NCBI GenBank assembly: GCA_002348905.1
Contig: DEBW01000125.1
Coordinates: forward strand, 8,259 to 22,963
Length of the DNA: 14,705 nt
Direction: 5' to 3'
Source of the DNA: Ruminococcus flavefaciens
GTDB taxonomy: Bacteria; Bacillota; Clostridia; Oscillospirales; Ruminococcaceae
This document shows, in pieces, positions 7,002 through 14,179 of this stretch (position 1 is the stretch's first letter; every line of letters begins with the position of its first letter). Under the pieces are notes generated by a model, which was not told the DNA's origin, ran no database searches, and saw only the letters and a list, made by a program, of their open reading frames with translations. Made by a program: the position numbers and the translations under genes.

Positions 7002-7904
7002 TCAGTCCTTTATAAATACGAAATCGTCGCCTGTATTCTCTTTATTGTCACTCCAGAAAAGTCCCTCGTCTGTTACCTTGATATAGCCTGTACCGTCGGT
7101 ATATTCAGTCTCGAACTCACATGAGCCGTCCTCGCTGTATGTGAGATGCTTCTTTGTGCAGTCAGAGTATTCAAGAACCTGTCTGCCGCTGAATTCTCCT
7201 GTAAAGTCCCATGTTGCTGACTCAGATGCACTGCCAGCCCAGTCGATATGTACATTGTAGCCGTTTTCAGTATTTACATCTTTTGTAATGGTAACTACTC
7301 CCCTGCCTGCATGAGATTCTCTGTAATCTCCTACAAATGGATCGCTTTCATCGCTTGTCATTCTTGTTTCAGGATCAAAATCGTTAGGGTCAGCATATGG
7401 CAGAAGCTTGAATGTATACTTGATTCCGTTCATATTGCCAACGATGTTGCCGTCTGCGTCAGTGCTCATGGTCATTGCAGAATTAGCCTCTACACCGCCC
7501 ATATGGAATATTACCTCGTCCTTTGACTGCTCGCACTCAAATCCAAGTCCCATTCCTGTTTCAAGTGAAGTTGTCTTACCGCTCTTTGTATCGTAGAATA
7601 TGTAGTATACTACGGCATTATCATTTTCAGTAACTTCGTATACGCCCTTGCCGAACCATGCGAAATCAAGCGGAGCTTCTTCTGATGCGGATGATCCGCC
7701 CTCAGATGCTGCATTGCCGGAAGCTGTCTTTTCATCGCTGCCGTTTTCACCAGAAGCTGCTGCATCTGTAGTCTCGCCGGAAGCCTCTGTAGTTGCTGAC
7801 TGCTTGGAGTCAGGAAGTGATACAGAACCCTCGTCCTCTGCCTGCTTGCCGCATCCGCAGAGCATAAGTGTAAGAGCCATTGCCAGAACCATTTTCTTTT
7901 TCAT
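7002..7904 (-). CDS. Lipoprotein with Ser/Ala/Glu-rich linker, unknown function
   Basis: Predicted membrane-anchored lipoprotein of 300 residues on the outer face of the membrane. MKKK and a hydrophobic core end in the lipobox LCGC, with the lipidated Cys at residue 18. A low-complexity linker rich in Ser, Ala, Glu, Gly and Thr (about 19-77) follows, with repeated ASGE/ASGN units, and then a domain of about 220 residues, probably beta-rich, with many Asp, Gly and Tyr (for example GDYRESHAGRGVVTIT near 190-205). I recognise no enzyme motif; binding or a structural role is possible. The start is clear: AAAGGAG lies 8 nt before the ATG at 7904, and a near-consensus promoter is at 7959-7987. No strong terminator follows, so some transcripts may continue into the HAD gene. 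Confidence 0.85.
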   Translation of the reverse strand: MKKKMVLAMALTLMLCGCGKQAEDEGSVSLPDSKQSATTEASGETTDAAASGENGSDEKTASGNAASEGGSSASEEAPLDFAWFGKGVYEVTENDNAVVYYIFYDTKSGKTTSLETGMGLGFECEQSKDEVIFHMGGVEANSAMTMSTDADGNIVGNMNGIKYTFKLLPYADPNDFDPETRMTSDESDPFVGDYRESHAGRGVVTITKDVNTENGYNVHIDWAGSASESATWDFTGEFSGRQVLEYSDCTKKHLTYSEDGSCEFETEYTDGTGYIKVTDEGLFWSDNKENTGDDFVFIKD

Positions 7905-7958
7905 TTTAATATCTCCTTTTAACTGATTCTCCGTAATTATTCCGGATTTGCTTTATAC

Positions 7959-7987
7959 ATTCTATCACTGTTGCCTGCAATTGTCAA
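7959..7987 (-). promoter_or_regulatory. Near-consensus promoter for the lipoprotein gene
   Basis: On the minus strand a perfect TTGACA (7982-7987), a 17-bp spacer and TAGAAT (7959-7964) preceded by TGA. This is the strongest promoter match in the window and predicts a leader of about 50 nt. Confidence 0.85.
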
Positions 7988-7994
7988 TTGACAA
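7981..7994. repeat. Palindrome overlapping the lipoprotein -35 box
   Basis: TTGTCAATTGACAA is a perfect 14-bp palindrome whose proximal half includes the -35 box. A dimeric regulator bound here would block RNA polymerase, so it is a candidate operator. It could also be a chance result of the AT-rich sequence. Confidence 0.55.
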
Positions 7995-8125
7995 AATGGT
8001 AACAACAAAAAAACGATTCAATTACTATCTTCAACGCATGGCTTACGCATATATGATGCAGATAAAGAAAACGAGCAAAATTTACAAAATAATCATATTT
8101 TTCGAGAATAATCTGCTGAAAATAA

Positions 8126-8154
8126 TTGACTTTCCAAACAAATCGTGATATAAT
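8126..8154 (+). promoter_or_regulatory. Strong promoter for the EAL gene
   Basis: TTGACT (8126-8131), a 17-bp spacer and a perfect TATAAT (8149-8154) with an extended TGA. The 12-bp core GTGATATAATAT (8145-8156) matches that before the diguanylate cyclase gene exactly. The leader would be about 60 nt. Confidence 0.85.
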
Positions 8155-8221
8155 ATCCATATACAGTTCTTGCGTTAACAATATATTCATATAATTACTA
8201 AATGAAACAAGGTGAGTGACT

Positions 8222-11188
8222 ATGGAAAGATACCAGTTTGGTGATGCAGAACGCTTTCATATGGAAAATGCCAGGATCCCTTTTGCTATATATCAGTTTA
8301 TAGACAAACGTGTGGTTACATTAGTTGTTTCTGCCGGATTCTGCGACCTTTTCGGATATGACGATATCAATGAAGCGTATCATGATATGGATAATGATAT
8401 GTACAAGGATACTCACAGAGATGATTCTGCAAGAATAGCCGATGCCGCTTTCAGATTTGCCACTGAAGACGGCAGATACGATGTCATTTACCGCTCAAAA
8501 AATAAAAAAGGTCCTGGTTTCAATATAATACACGCTCAAGGCGAACATATCACTACTGAGAACGGTATGCGTATCGCACAGGTATGGTATACCGATGAGG
8601 GAATATATGCCGAGGAAGATACCACTGATGTAACACTGCTGAACCAGTCACTGAAAAACGCTCTCTACGGAGAAAGTTTCATAAAAGCAAGCTACTATGA
8701 CCACCTTACAGGTCTGCCAAGCATGACTTACTTCTTTGAACTGGCTACCGCAAAGAAAAATGATATCCAGAAAAACGGCGGAAATCCTGCCATTTTGTTC
8801 ATGGATTTCAGCGGAATGAAGTACTTCAACCATAAGTACGGTTTTGCTGAGGGCGACAAGCTTTTGCAGAGTTTCTCAAGGATACTTGCTTCATACTTCG
8901 GCAACGATAATTGCAGCCGTCTCGGACAAGACCACTTCGCCGTTATAGCACCGTCTGACGGGCTGGAAGAAAAGATCAATGCTATATTTGAAAAATGCAA
9001 AAGCATGAACGACGGTAATACCCTGCCTCTGCACGTTGGTATATACTGCCACTGGTTTGACGGAATAGTTGCAAGTATGGCGTGTGACAGAGCCAAATTT
9101 GCCTGCGATACACTTAAAAACCTCTATTCCTCCGAATTCAGTTACTACAATATGTCTATGAAAGACACAGAGGAAAAACAACAGTACATTATAGCTAATA
9201 TCGACAAAGCTATTGAAGAAGGCTGGATACAGGTGTATTATCAGCCGATTATCCGTGCGGTGAACGGCAGAGTTTGTGACGAAGAAGCTCTTGCACGCTG
9301 GATCGATCCGGCAAAAGGCTTTATGTCTCCCGGAGATTTTATACCGATACTTGAAGACCACAGGCTTATATACAAGCTTGATCTATATGTACTTGAATGT
9401 GTTCTTGTAAAAATAAAGACCTTGCAGAGAGCAGGATTGCATATAATGCCGCAGTCAATAAACCTTTCACGCTCCGACTTCGATACCTGCGATATCGTTG
9501 AGGAGATAAGCAAGAGAGTCGATGATGCCGGCATAAGCCGCAGCATGATAACTATTGAGATAACCGAAAGCATCATCGGCAAGGATTTCGACTTTATCTG
9601 CTCACAGATAGACCGTTTCAGAGAAAACGGCTTCGCTGTATGGATGGACGATTTCGGAAGCGGATATTCCTCGCTCGATGTCTTGCAGAGCGTACACTTC
9701 GACCTCATCAAGTTCGATATGCGCTTTATGCAGAATCTGGGCAAAGGCAACAAAGGCAGGATAATACTTACCGAACTGCTTAAAATGGCTACCTCTCTCG
9801 GAGTTGATACTATATGCGAAGGCGTGGAAACTCTTGACCAGGTACACTTCCTACAGGAAGCCGGCTGTTCAAAATTACAGGGCTACTACTATCAGAAACC
9901 TATACCAGTTGAAAAAATCCTCGAAAAATACGCTAAAGGCATACAGATAGGCTTTGAAGATCCTGCCGAGTCGCAGTACTATGAATCTATCGGCAGACTA
10001 AATCTCCACGACCTTTCTATCATTGCTCAGGAAGATATCAATAAATTTGACAATTTCTTCGATACTATACCAATGGCTATTATCGAGATACAGGGAAATT
10101 TGCTTCGTTTTACAAGAACGAACCAGTCTTACCGTGACTTCATGTTAAGATATTTCAAGTTTGAGATAACTGATAAGGCTGATATCTTCCCGCAAGCTCC
10201 CGACTCTGAAAGATCTGCATTTTTCCAAGGTCTTATGAAAAGCCGTTCAACAAACAAGACCATATTCATTGATGAATATCTCTCTGACAATATCATGATA
10301 CGCTCATGTGTGCGCCGCATAGCTATCAACCCTAATACAGCCACATCTGCAACCGTCGTTGCGGTACTCTCAATATCAAACAGCAATAACGGCACTACAT
10401 ATTCTAAAATTGCAAAGGCGCTTTCCGCTGACTACGTAAATCTTTACTACGTTGATATGGAATCAGAACATTTTATTGAGTATTCTTCAAAACCCGGAGA
10501 AGATGAACTGACCATTGAACGTATCGGTGAGGCTTTCTTCAGCGAAAGCCGCAAGGATGCTCTCAAATACATCCACTACGATGACAGGGATTGTTTCATA
10601 AATTCGTTTACAAAAGAAAAGGTTGTAAACGAGATAAATAAACAGGGAACTTTCACTCTTATCTACAGGCTTCTCATAAAAAATACGCCTATTTACGTAC
10701 ATATGAAAGCTATGCGTATGCAGAAAGATCCCAGTCATATCATAATCGGCGTAAGCAACATCGACTCAAATGTGAAACAGACTCAGATGCTTGAACGTGT
10801 CAAGCGCAACGAACAGGTGTATTCAAGAATAATGGCTCTCTCAGGCGACTACATATGTATGTATACCGTCGATCCTGAATCCGGCGACTATTTTGAATAC
10901 AGCGCCGCAGATGCTTACCGAGGTCTTGGATTTGCAAAGGAAGGCAAGAACTTCTTCACGCAGGCAAAAATAGACTGCACTGCCGCTATACTCCCTGACG
11001 ACCAGCAAAAATTCATTGAACACTTCACCAAAGATAACGTTATGAAAGAAATCAGCAATAACGGCATATTCAAAATGAATTACAGGCTGATAATATCAGA
11101 TCAGACACTGCTTGTTGACCTCCGAGCTGCTCTTATAAAAGAGGACGATGTAAATAAACTTGTTATCGGCGTGAGCAAGATACAATAA
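8222..11188 (+). CDS. PAS-like/degenerate GGDEF/EAL c-di-GMP phosphodiesterase
   Basis: Predicted cytosolic enzyme of 988 residues that hydrolyses cyclic di-GMP. A PAS-like module (about 15-135) is followed by a GGDEF-fold domain (about 158-310) whose signature is GQDHF (235-239) instead of GGDEF, so it is probably not a cyclase and may sense GTP. The EAL domain (about 323-570) keeps every expected residue: E355-A-L, N414, E446 in EITES, D476-D477 in MDDFGSGYSS, K497 in DLIKFD, E533 in CEGVET and Q553 in LQGYYYQKP. After it come one PAS-like region (about 608-720) and two clearly related modules (727-850, 866-988). There are no transmembrane helices. ATG 8222 is preferred over an in-frame GTG at 8216 because AAGGTGA (8209-8215) lies 6 nt before the ATG and abuts the GTG. 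Monocistronic, with its own promoter and terminator. EAL activity is inferred from motif conservation. Confidence 0.92.
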   Translation: MERYQFGDAERFHMENARIPFAIYQFIDKRVVTLVVSAGFCDLFGYDDINEAYHDMDNDMYKDTHRDDSARIADAAFRFATEDGRYDVIYRSKNKKGPGFNIIHAQGEHITTENGMRIAQVWYTDEGIYAEEDTTDVTLLNQSLKNALYGESFIKASYYDHLTGLPSMTYFFELATAKKNDIQKNGGNPAILFMDFSGMKYFNHKYGFAEGDKLLQSFSRILASYFGNDNCSRLGQDHFAVIAPSDGLEEKINAIFEKCKSMNDGNTLPLHVGIYCHWFDGIVASMACDRAKFACDTLKNLYSSEFSYYNMSMKDTEEKQQYIIANIDKAIEEGWIQVYYQPIIRAVNGRVCDEEALARWIDPAKGFMSPGDFIPILEDHRLIYKLDLYVLECVLVKIKTLQRAGLHIMPQSINLSRSDFDTCDIVEEISKRVDDAGISRSMITIEITESIIGKDFDFICSQIDRFRENGFAVWMDDFGSGYSSLDVLQSVHFDLIKFDMRFMQNLGKGNKGRIILTELLKMATSLGVDTICEGVETLDQVHFLQEAGCSKLQGYYYQKPIPVEKILEKYAKGIQIGFEDPAESQYYESIGRLNLHDLSIIAQEDINKFDNFFDTIPMAIIEIQGNLLRFTRTNQSYRDFMLRYFKFEITDKADIFPQAPDSERSAFFQGLMKSRSTNKTIFIDEYLSDNIMIRSCVRRIAINPNTATSATVVAVLSISNSNNGTTYSKIAKALSADYVNLYYVDMESEHFIEYSSKPGEDELTIERIGEAFFSESRKDALKYIHYDDRDCFINSFTKEKVVNEINKQGTFTLIYRLLIKNTPIYVHMKAMRMQKDPSHIIIGVSNIDSNVKQTQMLERVKRNEQVYSRIMALSGDYICMYTVDPESGDYFEYSAADAYRGLGFAKEGKNFFTQAKIDCTAAILPDDQQKFIEHFTKDNVMKEISNNGIFKMNYRLIISDQTLLVDLRAALIKEDDVNKLVIGVSKIQ
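10400..11185 (+). repeat. Two tandem PAS-like modules at the C-terminus of the EAL protein
   Basis: Residues 727-850 and 866-988 of the phosphodiesterase align along their whole length. Shared landmarks in order are YS(K/R)I..ALS.DY, Y.VD.ES..(F/Y), FFS/FFT, FTK(E/D)(K/N)V..EI...G.F...YRL and a closing IIGVS.I / VIGVS.I. The copies are clearly diverged, so the duplication is old. Sensor modules placed after the EAL domain are less usual than at the N-terminus. Confidence 0.75.
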
Positions 11189-11205
11189 TCCTTTCCATAC
11201 ATACC

Positions 11206-11233
11206 AAAACCGGCACTTTTTTGTGCCGGTTTT
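11206..11233. terminator. Bidirectional terminator, EAL and dockerin genes
   Basis: A perfect stem, AAAACCGGCAC with GTGCCGGTTTT, and a loop of six T lie between the convergent stops at 11188 (+) and 11273 (-). Because the stem ends in A/T runs, it has a T tract on both strands. Confidence 0.9.
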
Positions 11234-11272
11234 GTGGTAATATAGAGGAGTATCCAAACTTCTGCACAAGCA

Positions 11273-13018
11273 TCAGCTTAACGGAAGTTCTTCTTGTTTT
11301 ATAAGATTCGCATCGACCTTTTGGATCACAAGAGCATCATTCGCAGTTATACCTGCTGCTCCGTCAACATCACCGTTTATCATTCCCTGTGCTGAGAGCC
11401 CGTATTTATCACGGTTTCCGATATGCTGGAGAATCGCTACTGCATCGGCAATGGTTACTTTTTCATCAAGGTTTGCATCACCGTAAAGTGTCTCTGTTTT
11501 TACAGTTTCTGTCGTAGTTGTTATTATCGGATCATATATGACCTTAAATGTTGTGGTCACTAATGGGTTTTTATCTTCCAAATATACTGAAAAGCTTCTG
11601 TCAAGTCCCTGATTAAACTCAGCAAGATACATACCGAATACCTGTGTTATCTCCTTGCCCTGTGTAGAATGATACACATAGCTTTCAGGCATATTTTTCA
11701 CACGTATCTTATATGTTACCGTACTCTTGTAACCGCCGCCTTCTGCCGGTACAAAATTATATTTAAGTCCCTTGATAGTCTTATTACGCTCATCTGTAGT
11801 ATTCCAGCTTGCGACAACTTCACCTGTCTCGCACTGGTACAATTCACAGTCGAGGTCTTCTGCATATCCGCTTCTTCCTTTTGTTAAAAAGAAGTTCAGT
11901 CTGAGAGAGTATTCTCCGGAAAGAGGTATTGAAGGTGTTGTTGTAGTAACAGGCGCAACTGTTGTTTCAGTTAGTTTTGGGGCATAATTTACCTTAGTAG
12001 TTGTTTCAGTGCTTGGAACGTAGTTCAAGTCCTGCATATAGTAAGTATATGAAAGCTTTGTTTTGTTTAAAAGGTAGTTTCCGAATGTTACCTGTTCAAT
12101 ATCTCTTGAGCCGGAAGGATAAAGTGCATAGCCCTCAGGAAGGTCTTTTACCCTTACTTTATATGTTATTGTGCCCTTGTATCCGCCGTTTTCTGTAGGT
12201 ACGAAATTATATCTGAGTCCTTCAATTGTTTTATATGGTGAACCTTTCAGATCAGAGGTATTCCAGCTTGCGATCACTTCCCCTGTCTCGCACTGATAAA
12301 GTTCACATTCGAGGTCTTTAACGTAACCTCTTCTTCCGCCGGTAAAATCGAAACAGATACCAAGGTCAAACGTACCTGAAAGCGGTATTGAAGGTGCTGT
12401 TGTAGTCTCTCTTGTTCTGTCGTAAGCAGTTGTCGTAACCGGAGGCAGAGTTGTTCTTGTGGCATCTTTTTTAAGGTCTACCAGCATTGTTTTTCCTATT
12501 ACGTCCATTCTCGGATTCAAGCCGTCATAGAAATCGTAGGTATATTTTGCGTATACCTTTGAATCCTCCTTAGTTCTGCCGAAGTAGTAAACGTAATTCT
12601 CAGGCAGATTTTTTATACGCATTTTGTAGGTTATCGTACCTATATAAGATGCCGGCTCGCCCTGCGGTTCAAAATTATATTTCAGTCCGCTGACGGTGTG
12701 TATTTCGCTCTCTGAGGTATTCCATGTGTCAACGACTTCGCCTGTTTCGCAGCAGTAAAGTTCACATTCAAGACCGTCCACGCCGGCTGCATCTACGTCT
12801 ACTACGCTGAACGTGATAGAGAACGTACCTGAAAGCGGTATGCCCGGAACAGTTGTTACGTCATCATAGCCGGTAGTTGTTACTGTTGTGACAGCCGGAA
12901 AGTCAGACAGTGCTGACGGGTTCATCAATGCGGCATTGGTCTGTTCCGGCACTGCCGATATGCAAGCTATCAGTGCAAGAGTTGCAATACCTGTAAATAA
13001 TCCTGTCGTCTTTTTCAT
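11273..13018 (-). CDS. Secreted dockerin protein with three beta-rich repeats
   Basis: Predicted cellulosome-type component of 581 residues. A signal peptide (1-29, ending EQTNA) is followed by three homologous modules (about 59-182, 210-335, 363-482) joined by Thr-rich linkers, then a type I dockerin (about 511-573). The modules share IPLSG, a C-x4-C pair in CELYxCETGE, WNT, LKYNF and TYKxRVKxLPE. The pattern resembles SpaA/Cna-B-like beta sandwiches, but that is a guess by eye. No catalytic domain is visible, so a structural, adhesive or binding role is more likely than enzyme activity. The dockerin's first calcium loop is standard (D514-x-N-x-D...D525); the second (D550-x-D...D561) has Ala at position 5. 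Cohesin binding through the dockerin is established for the family; the partner scaffoldin is not in the window. GAGGAGG before ATG 13018 fixes the start. It follows the sigma factor and membrane regulator by 63 nt, so it is probably in their operon. Confidence 0.9.
   Translation of the reverse strand: MKKTTGLFTGIATLALIACISAVPEQTNAALMNPSALSDFPAVTTVTTTGYDDVTTVPGIPLSGTFSITFSVVDVDAAGVDGLECELYCCETGEVVDTWNTSESEIHTVSGLKYNFEPQGEPASYIGTITYKMRIKNLPENYVYYFGRTKEDSKVYAKYTYDFYDGLNPRMDVIGKTMLVDLKKDATRTTLPPVTTTAYDRTRETTTAPSIPLSGTFDLGICFDFTGGRRGYVKDLECELYQCETGEVIASWNTSDLKGSPYKTIEGLRYNFVPTENGGYKGTITYKVRVKDLPEGYALYPSGSRDIEQVTFGNYLLNKTKLSYTYYMQDLNYVPSTETTTKVNYAPKLTETTVAPVTTTTPSIPLSGEYSLRLNFFLTKGRSGYAEDLDCELYQCETGEVVASWNTTDERNKTIKGLKYNFVPAEGGGYKSTVTYKIRVKNMPESYVYHSTQGKEITQVFGMYLAEFNQGLDRSFSVYLEDKNPLVTTTFKVIYDPIITTTTETVKTETLYGDANLDEKVTIADAVAILQHIGNRDKYGLSAQGMINGDVDGAAGITANDALVIQKVDANLIKQEELPLS
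11573..12844 (-). repeat. Three homologous coding repeats of the dockerin protein
   Basis: Repeat units map to 12473-12844, 12014-12391 and 11573-11932. The second and third are closer to each other than to the first; similarity is visible even in DNA around 11801-11855 and 12261-12315. This fits stepwise duplication. Confidence 0.8.
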
Positions 13019-13042
13019 AATGATTCCTCCTCGTTATTCTTT

Positions 13043-13077
13043 AGAACTTGTTCTCATAGGTAGAGTGAACAAGTTCT
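13043..13077 (-). repeat. Perfect 11-bp hairpin between membrane-regulator and dockerin genes
   Basis: Arms AGAACTTGTTC (13043-13053) and GAACAAGTTCT (13067-13077) match perfectly around a 13-nt loop. It lies 5 nt after the stop of the membrane-regulator gene and about 25 nt before the dockerin start codon. No T tract follows on the minus strand, so it does not look like an intrinsic terminator. It could be an mRNA processing or stability element, or an operator. Confidence 0.7.
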
Positions 13078-13081
13078 TATT

Positions 13082-14179
13082 TCACTCAAAGAACTTTTTC
13101 AGAAGTTCAATGAGATCGTCTTTGTAGAAAAAATTGTCAAAATTGTAATTTCTCATATGATCCGGAAGCATATCTGATATATTTTCTTTTGGTACAGACA
13201 GTGCCGCAGCTTCTTCATTGTCTTTGAAATATTCATAATATATTCCGGCAATGTCGCCGTATACAGGTATTAAATACCACCTACTGCTTAGCAGTTCATA
13301 GTCTGCATACCTGTAAGCAAGCGAATAATCAGGATATTCCTCGCTGAGTTCCTGTGTCATAAAAATGTATTCACTGCCGATAACAATAGGTTTCTGCCAA
13401 AAGGAAGAAGCCTGCTCTGAAAGCGGAGCTTTCCAGACAACTTTTACTATATCTTTATCAGTTTTGCCGTAATACACGTAGTCCACAGTTACATCAAGGA
13501 CTGTTATCCTGTTAGTATGACTATGACCGTCTTCATAATCTATCGTGACTTCATATTCCGTTGTATTGATAATAGTTCCGTCAAAAACAATATCTGTATT
13601 ATTATATATTTCGTCAGGATCGAACAATTTCAGCGCCGGCGATTTTTTTGTATTGGGATCAGGAGGTATCGGCACGACTTCTGTCCAGGTCGCATCAACA
13701 CTTCTAAGGCGTGATGTTGTACGTGGCGCTTTAGTTCTTTTAGTCGCCTCCGCAGTTTCAGCCGGTTCAGTCTCCTGAGGCTCAGTTTCAGAAGGTTCTA
13801 TGTCAGACGATTCGGTTTCAGAAGGTTCAGTATGTGTAGTTGCTGCTGCGGAAACCGTAGTCATTGCTGATACAGTTGAAGCTGTAGTTTTTGTTCTTTC
13901 TGCTGTTGTTTTTGAAATGTCCGTTTTCTTTGTCACTGTAGTCGTTTTTGCCGGTTCAACTGACGTTGTTTCCGTTTCAGAAACAATGCCCGAACTCTCA
14001 GCTGTTGGCTTTGGCGGAGGTGTCATTGCGTTTGTGAATACTCCTATGGCAAGAATCGCTGCCGTACCAGCTATAAAAGCCGCTGTTCTCCGAACTATAC
14101 TTTTCCGGCGTTTATTTTCTGCTATCAGTTTTTCTGCTTTCTCATAGGCACGTTTTTCCTGCTCTTCATAGCTCCTCAA
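13082..14179 (-). CDS. Single-pass membrane protein, candidate anti-sigma or sensor
   Basis: About 365 residues. A short, highly charged N-terminal helix (about 30 residues, Glu/Lys/Arg-rich) precedes one transmembrane helix (about 32-50). A long stalk rich in Thr, Ser, Glu and Pro (about 55-150) follows, including SETEP/QETEP units, and then an outside domain (about 185-345), probably beta-rich, with many Tyr and Asp. I recognise no family. Being translated directly after an ECF sigma factor is typical of anti-sigma factors, but the N-terminus has no Cys and no HxxxCxxC zinc motif. There is no ATG at the 5' end in this frame. TTG at 14179 is preferred because AAGGAGG ends 9 nt before it; TTG at 14185 is only 3 nt away. 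The start overlaps the end of the sigma gene, which implies coupled translation. The dockerin gene follows after a hairpin. The anti-sigma role is inferred from position and topology. Confidence 0.75.
   Translation of the reverse strand: MRSYEEQEKRAYEKAEKLIAENKRRKSIVRRTAAFIAGTAAILAIGVFTNAMTPPPKPTAESSGIVSETETTSVEPAKTTTVTKKTDISKTTAERTKTTASTVSAMTTVSAAATTHTEPSETESSDIEPSETEPQETEPAETAEATKRTKAPRTTSRLRSVDATWTEVVPIPPDPNTKKSPALKLFDPDEIYNNTDIVFDGTIINTTEYEVTIDYEDGHSHTNRITVLDVTVDYVYYGKTDKDIVKVVWKAPLSEQASSFWQKPIVIGSEYIFMTQELSEEYPDYSLAYRYADYELLSSRWYLIPVYGDIAGIYYEYFKDNEEAAALSVPKENISDMLPDHMRNYNFDNFFYKDDLIELLKKFFE

Larger units (their letters stand above)
7905..8221. other. Divergent intergenic region, lipoprotein and EAL genes
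   Basis: About 317 bp without a gene, between the divergent starts at 7904 (-) and 8222 (+). It holds a strong promoter for each side and a 14-bp palindrome (7981-7994). Both this region and the one before 3357 contain AAAATTTACAAAA upstream of the plus-strand promoter, at different distances. Small open frames here lack ribosome binding sites. Confidence 0.6.

Noticed and set aside
6201..7124. Plus-strand frames of 104-151 codons opposite the HAD and lipoprotein genes
   Set aside because: The minus strand carries complete HAD motifs and a lipobox here; the plus-strand products look like reverse-frame translations.
7002..7904. Dockerin or sortase signal in the lipoprotein
   Set aside because: The protein has Asp-rich segments such as DADGN and DPNDFDPE, but no paired 12-residue calcium loops with the dockerin helix pattern, and no LPxTG motif.
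8648..9753. Several minus-strand frames of 61-170 codons inside the EAL gene
   Set aside because: The plus strand encodes continuous conserved GGDEF-fold and EAL motifs through this stretch, so these are antisense shadows.
12014..12391. DNA-level repeats in the dockerin gene as a mobile or CRISPR-like repeat
   Set aside because: The repeats keep reading frame and protein pattern and are long, diverged units, so they are duplicated protein modules.
13800..14147. Plus-strand 115-codon Val/Ser-rich frame
   Set aside because: It is the reverse of the Thr/Ser/Glu-rich stalk of the membrane protein; low-complexity stretches often stay open on both strands.
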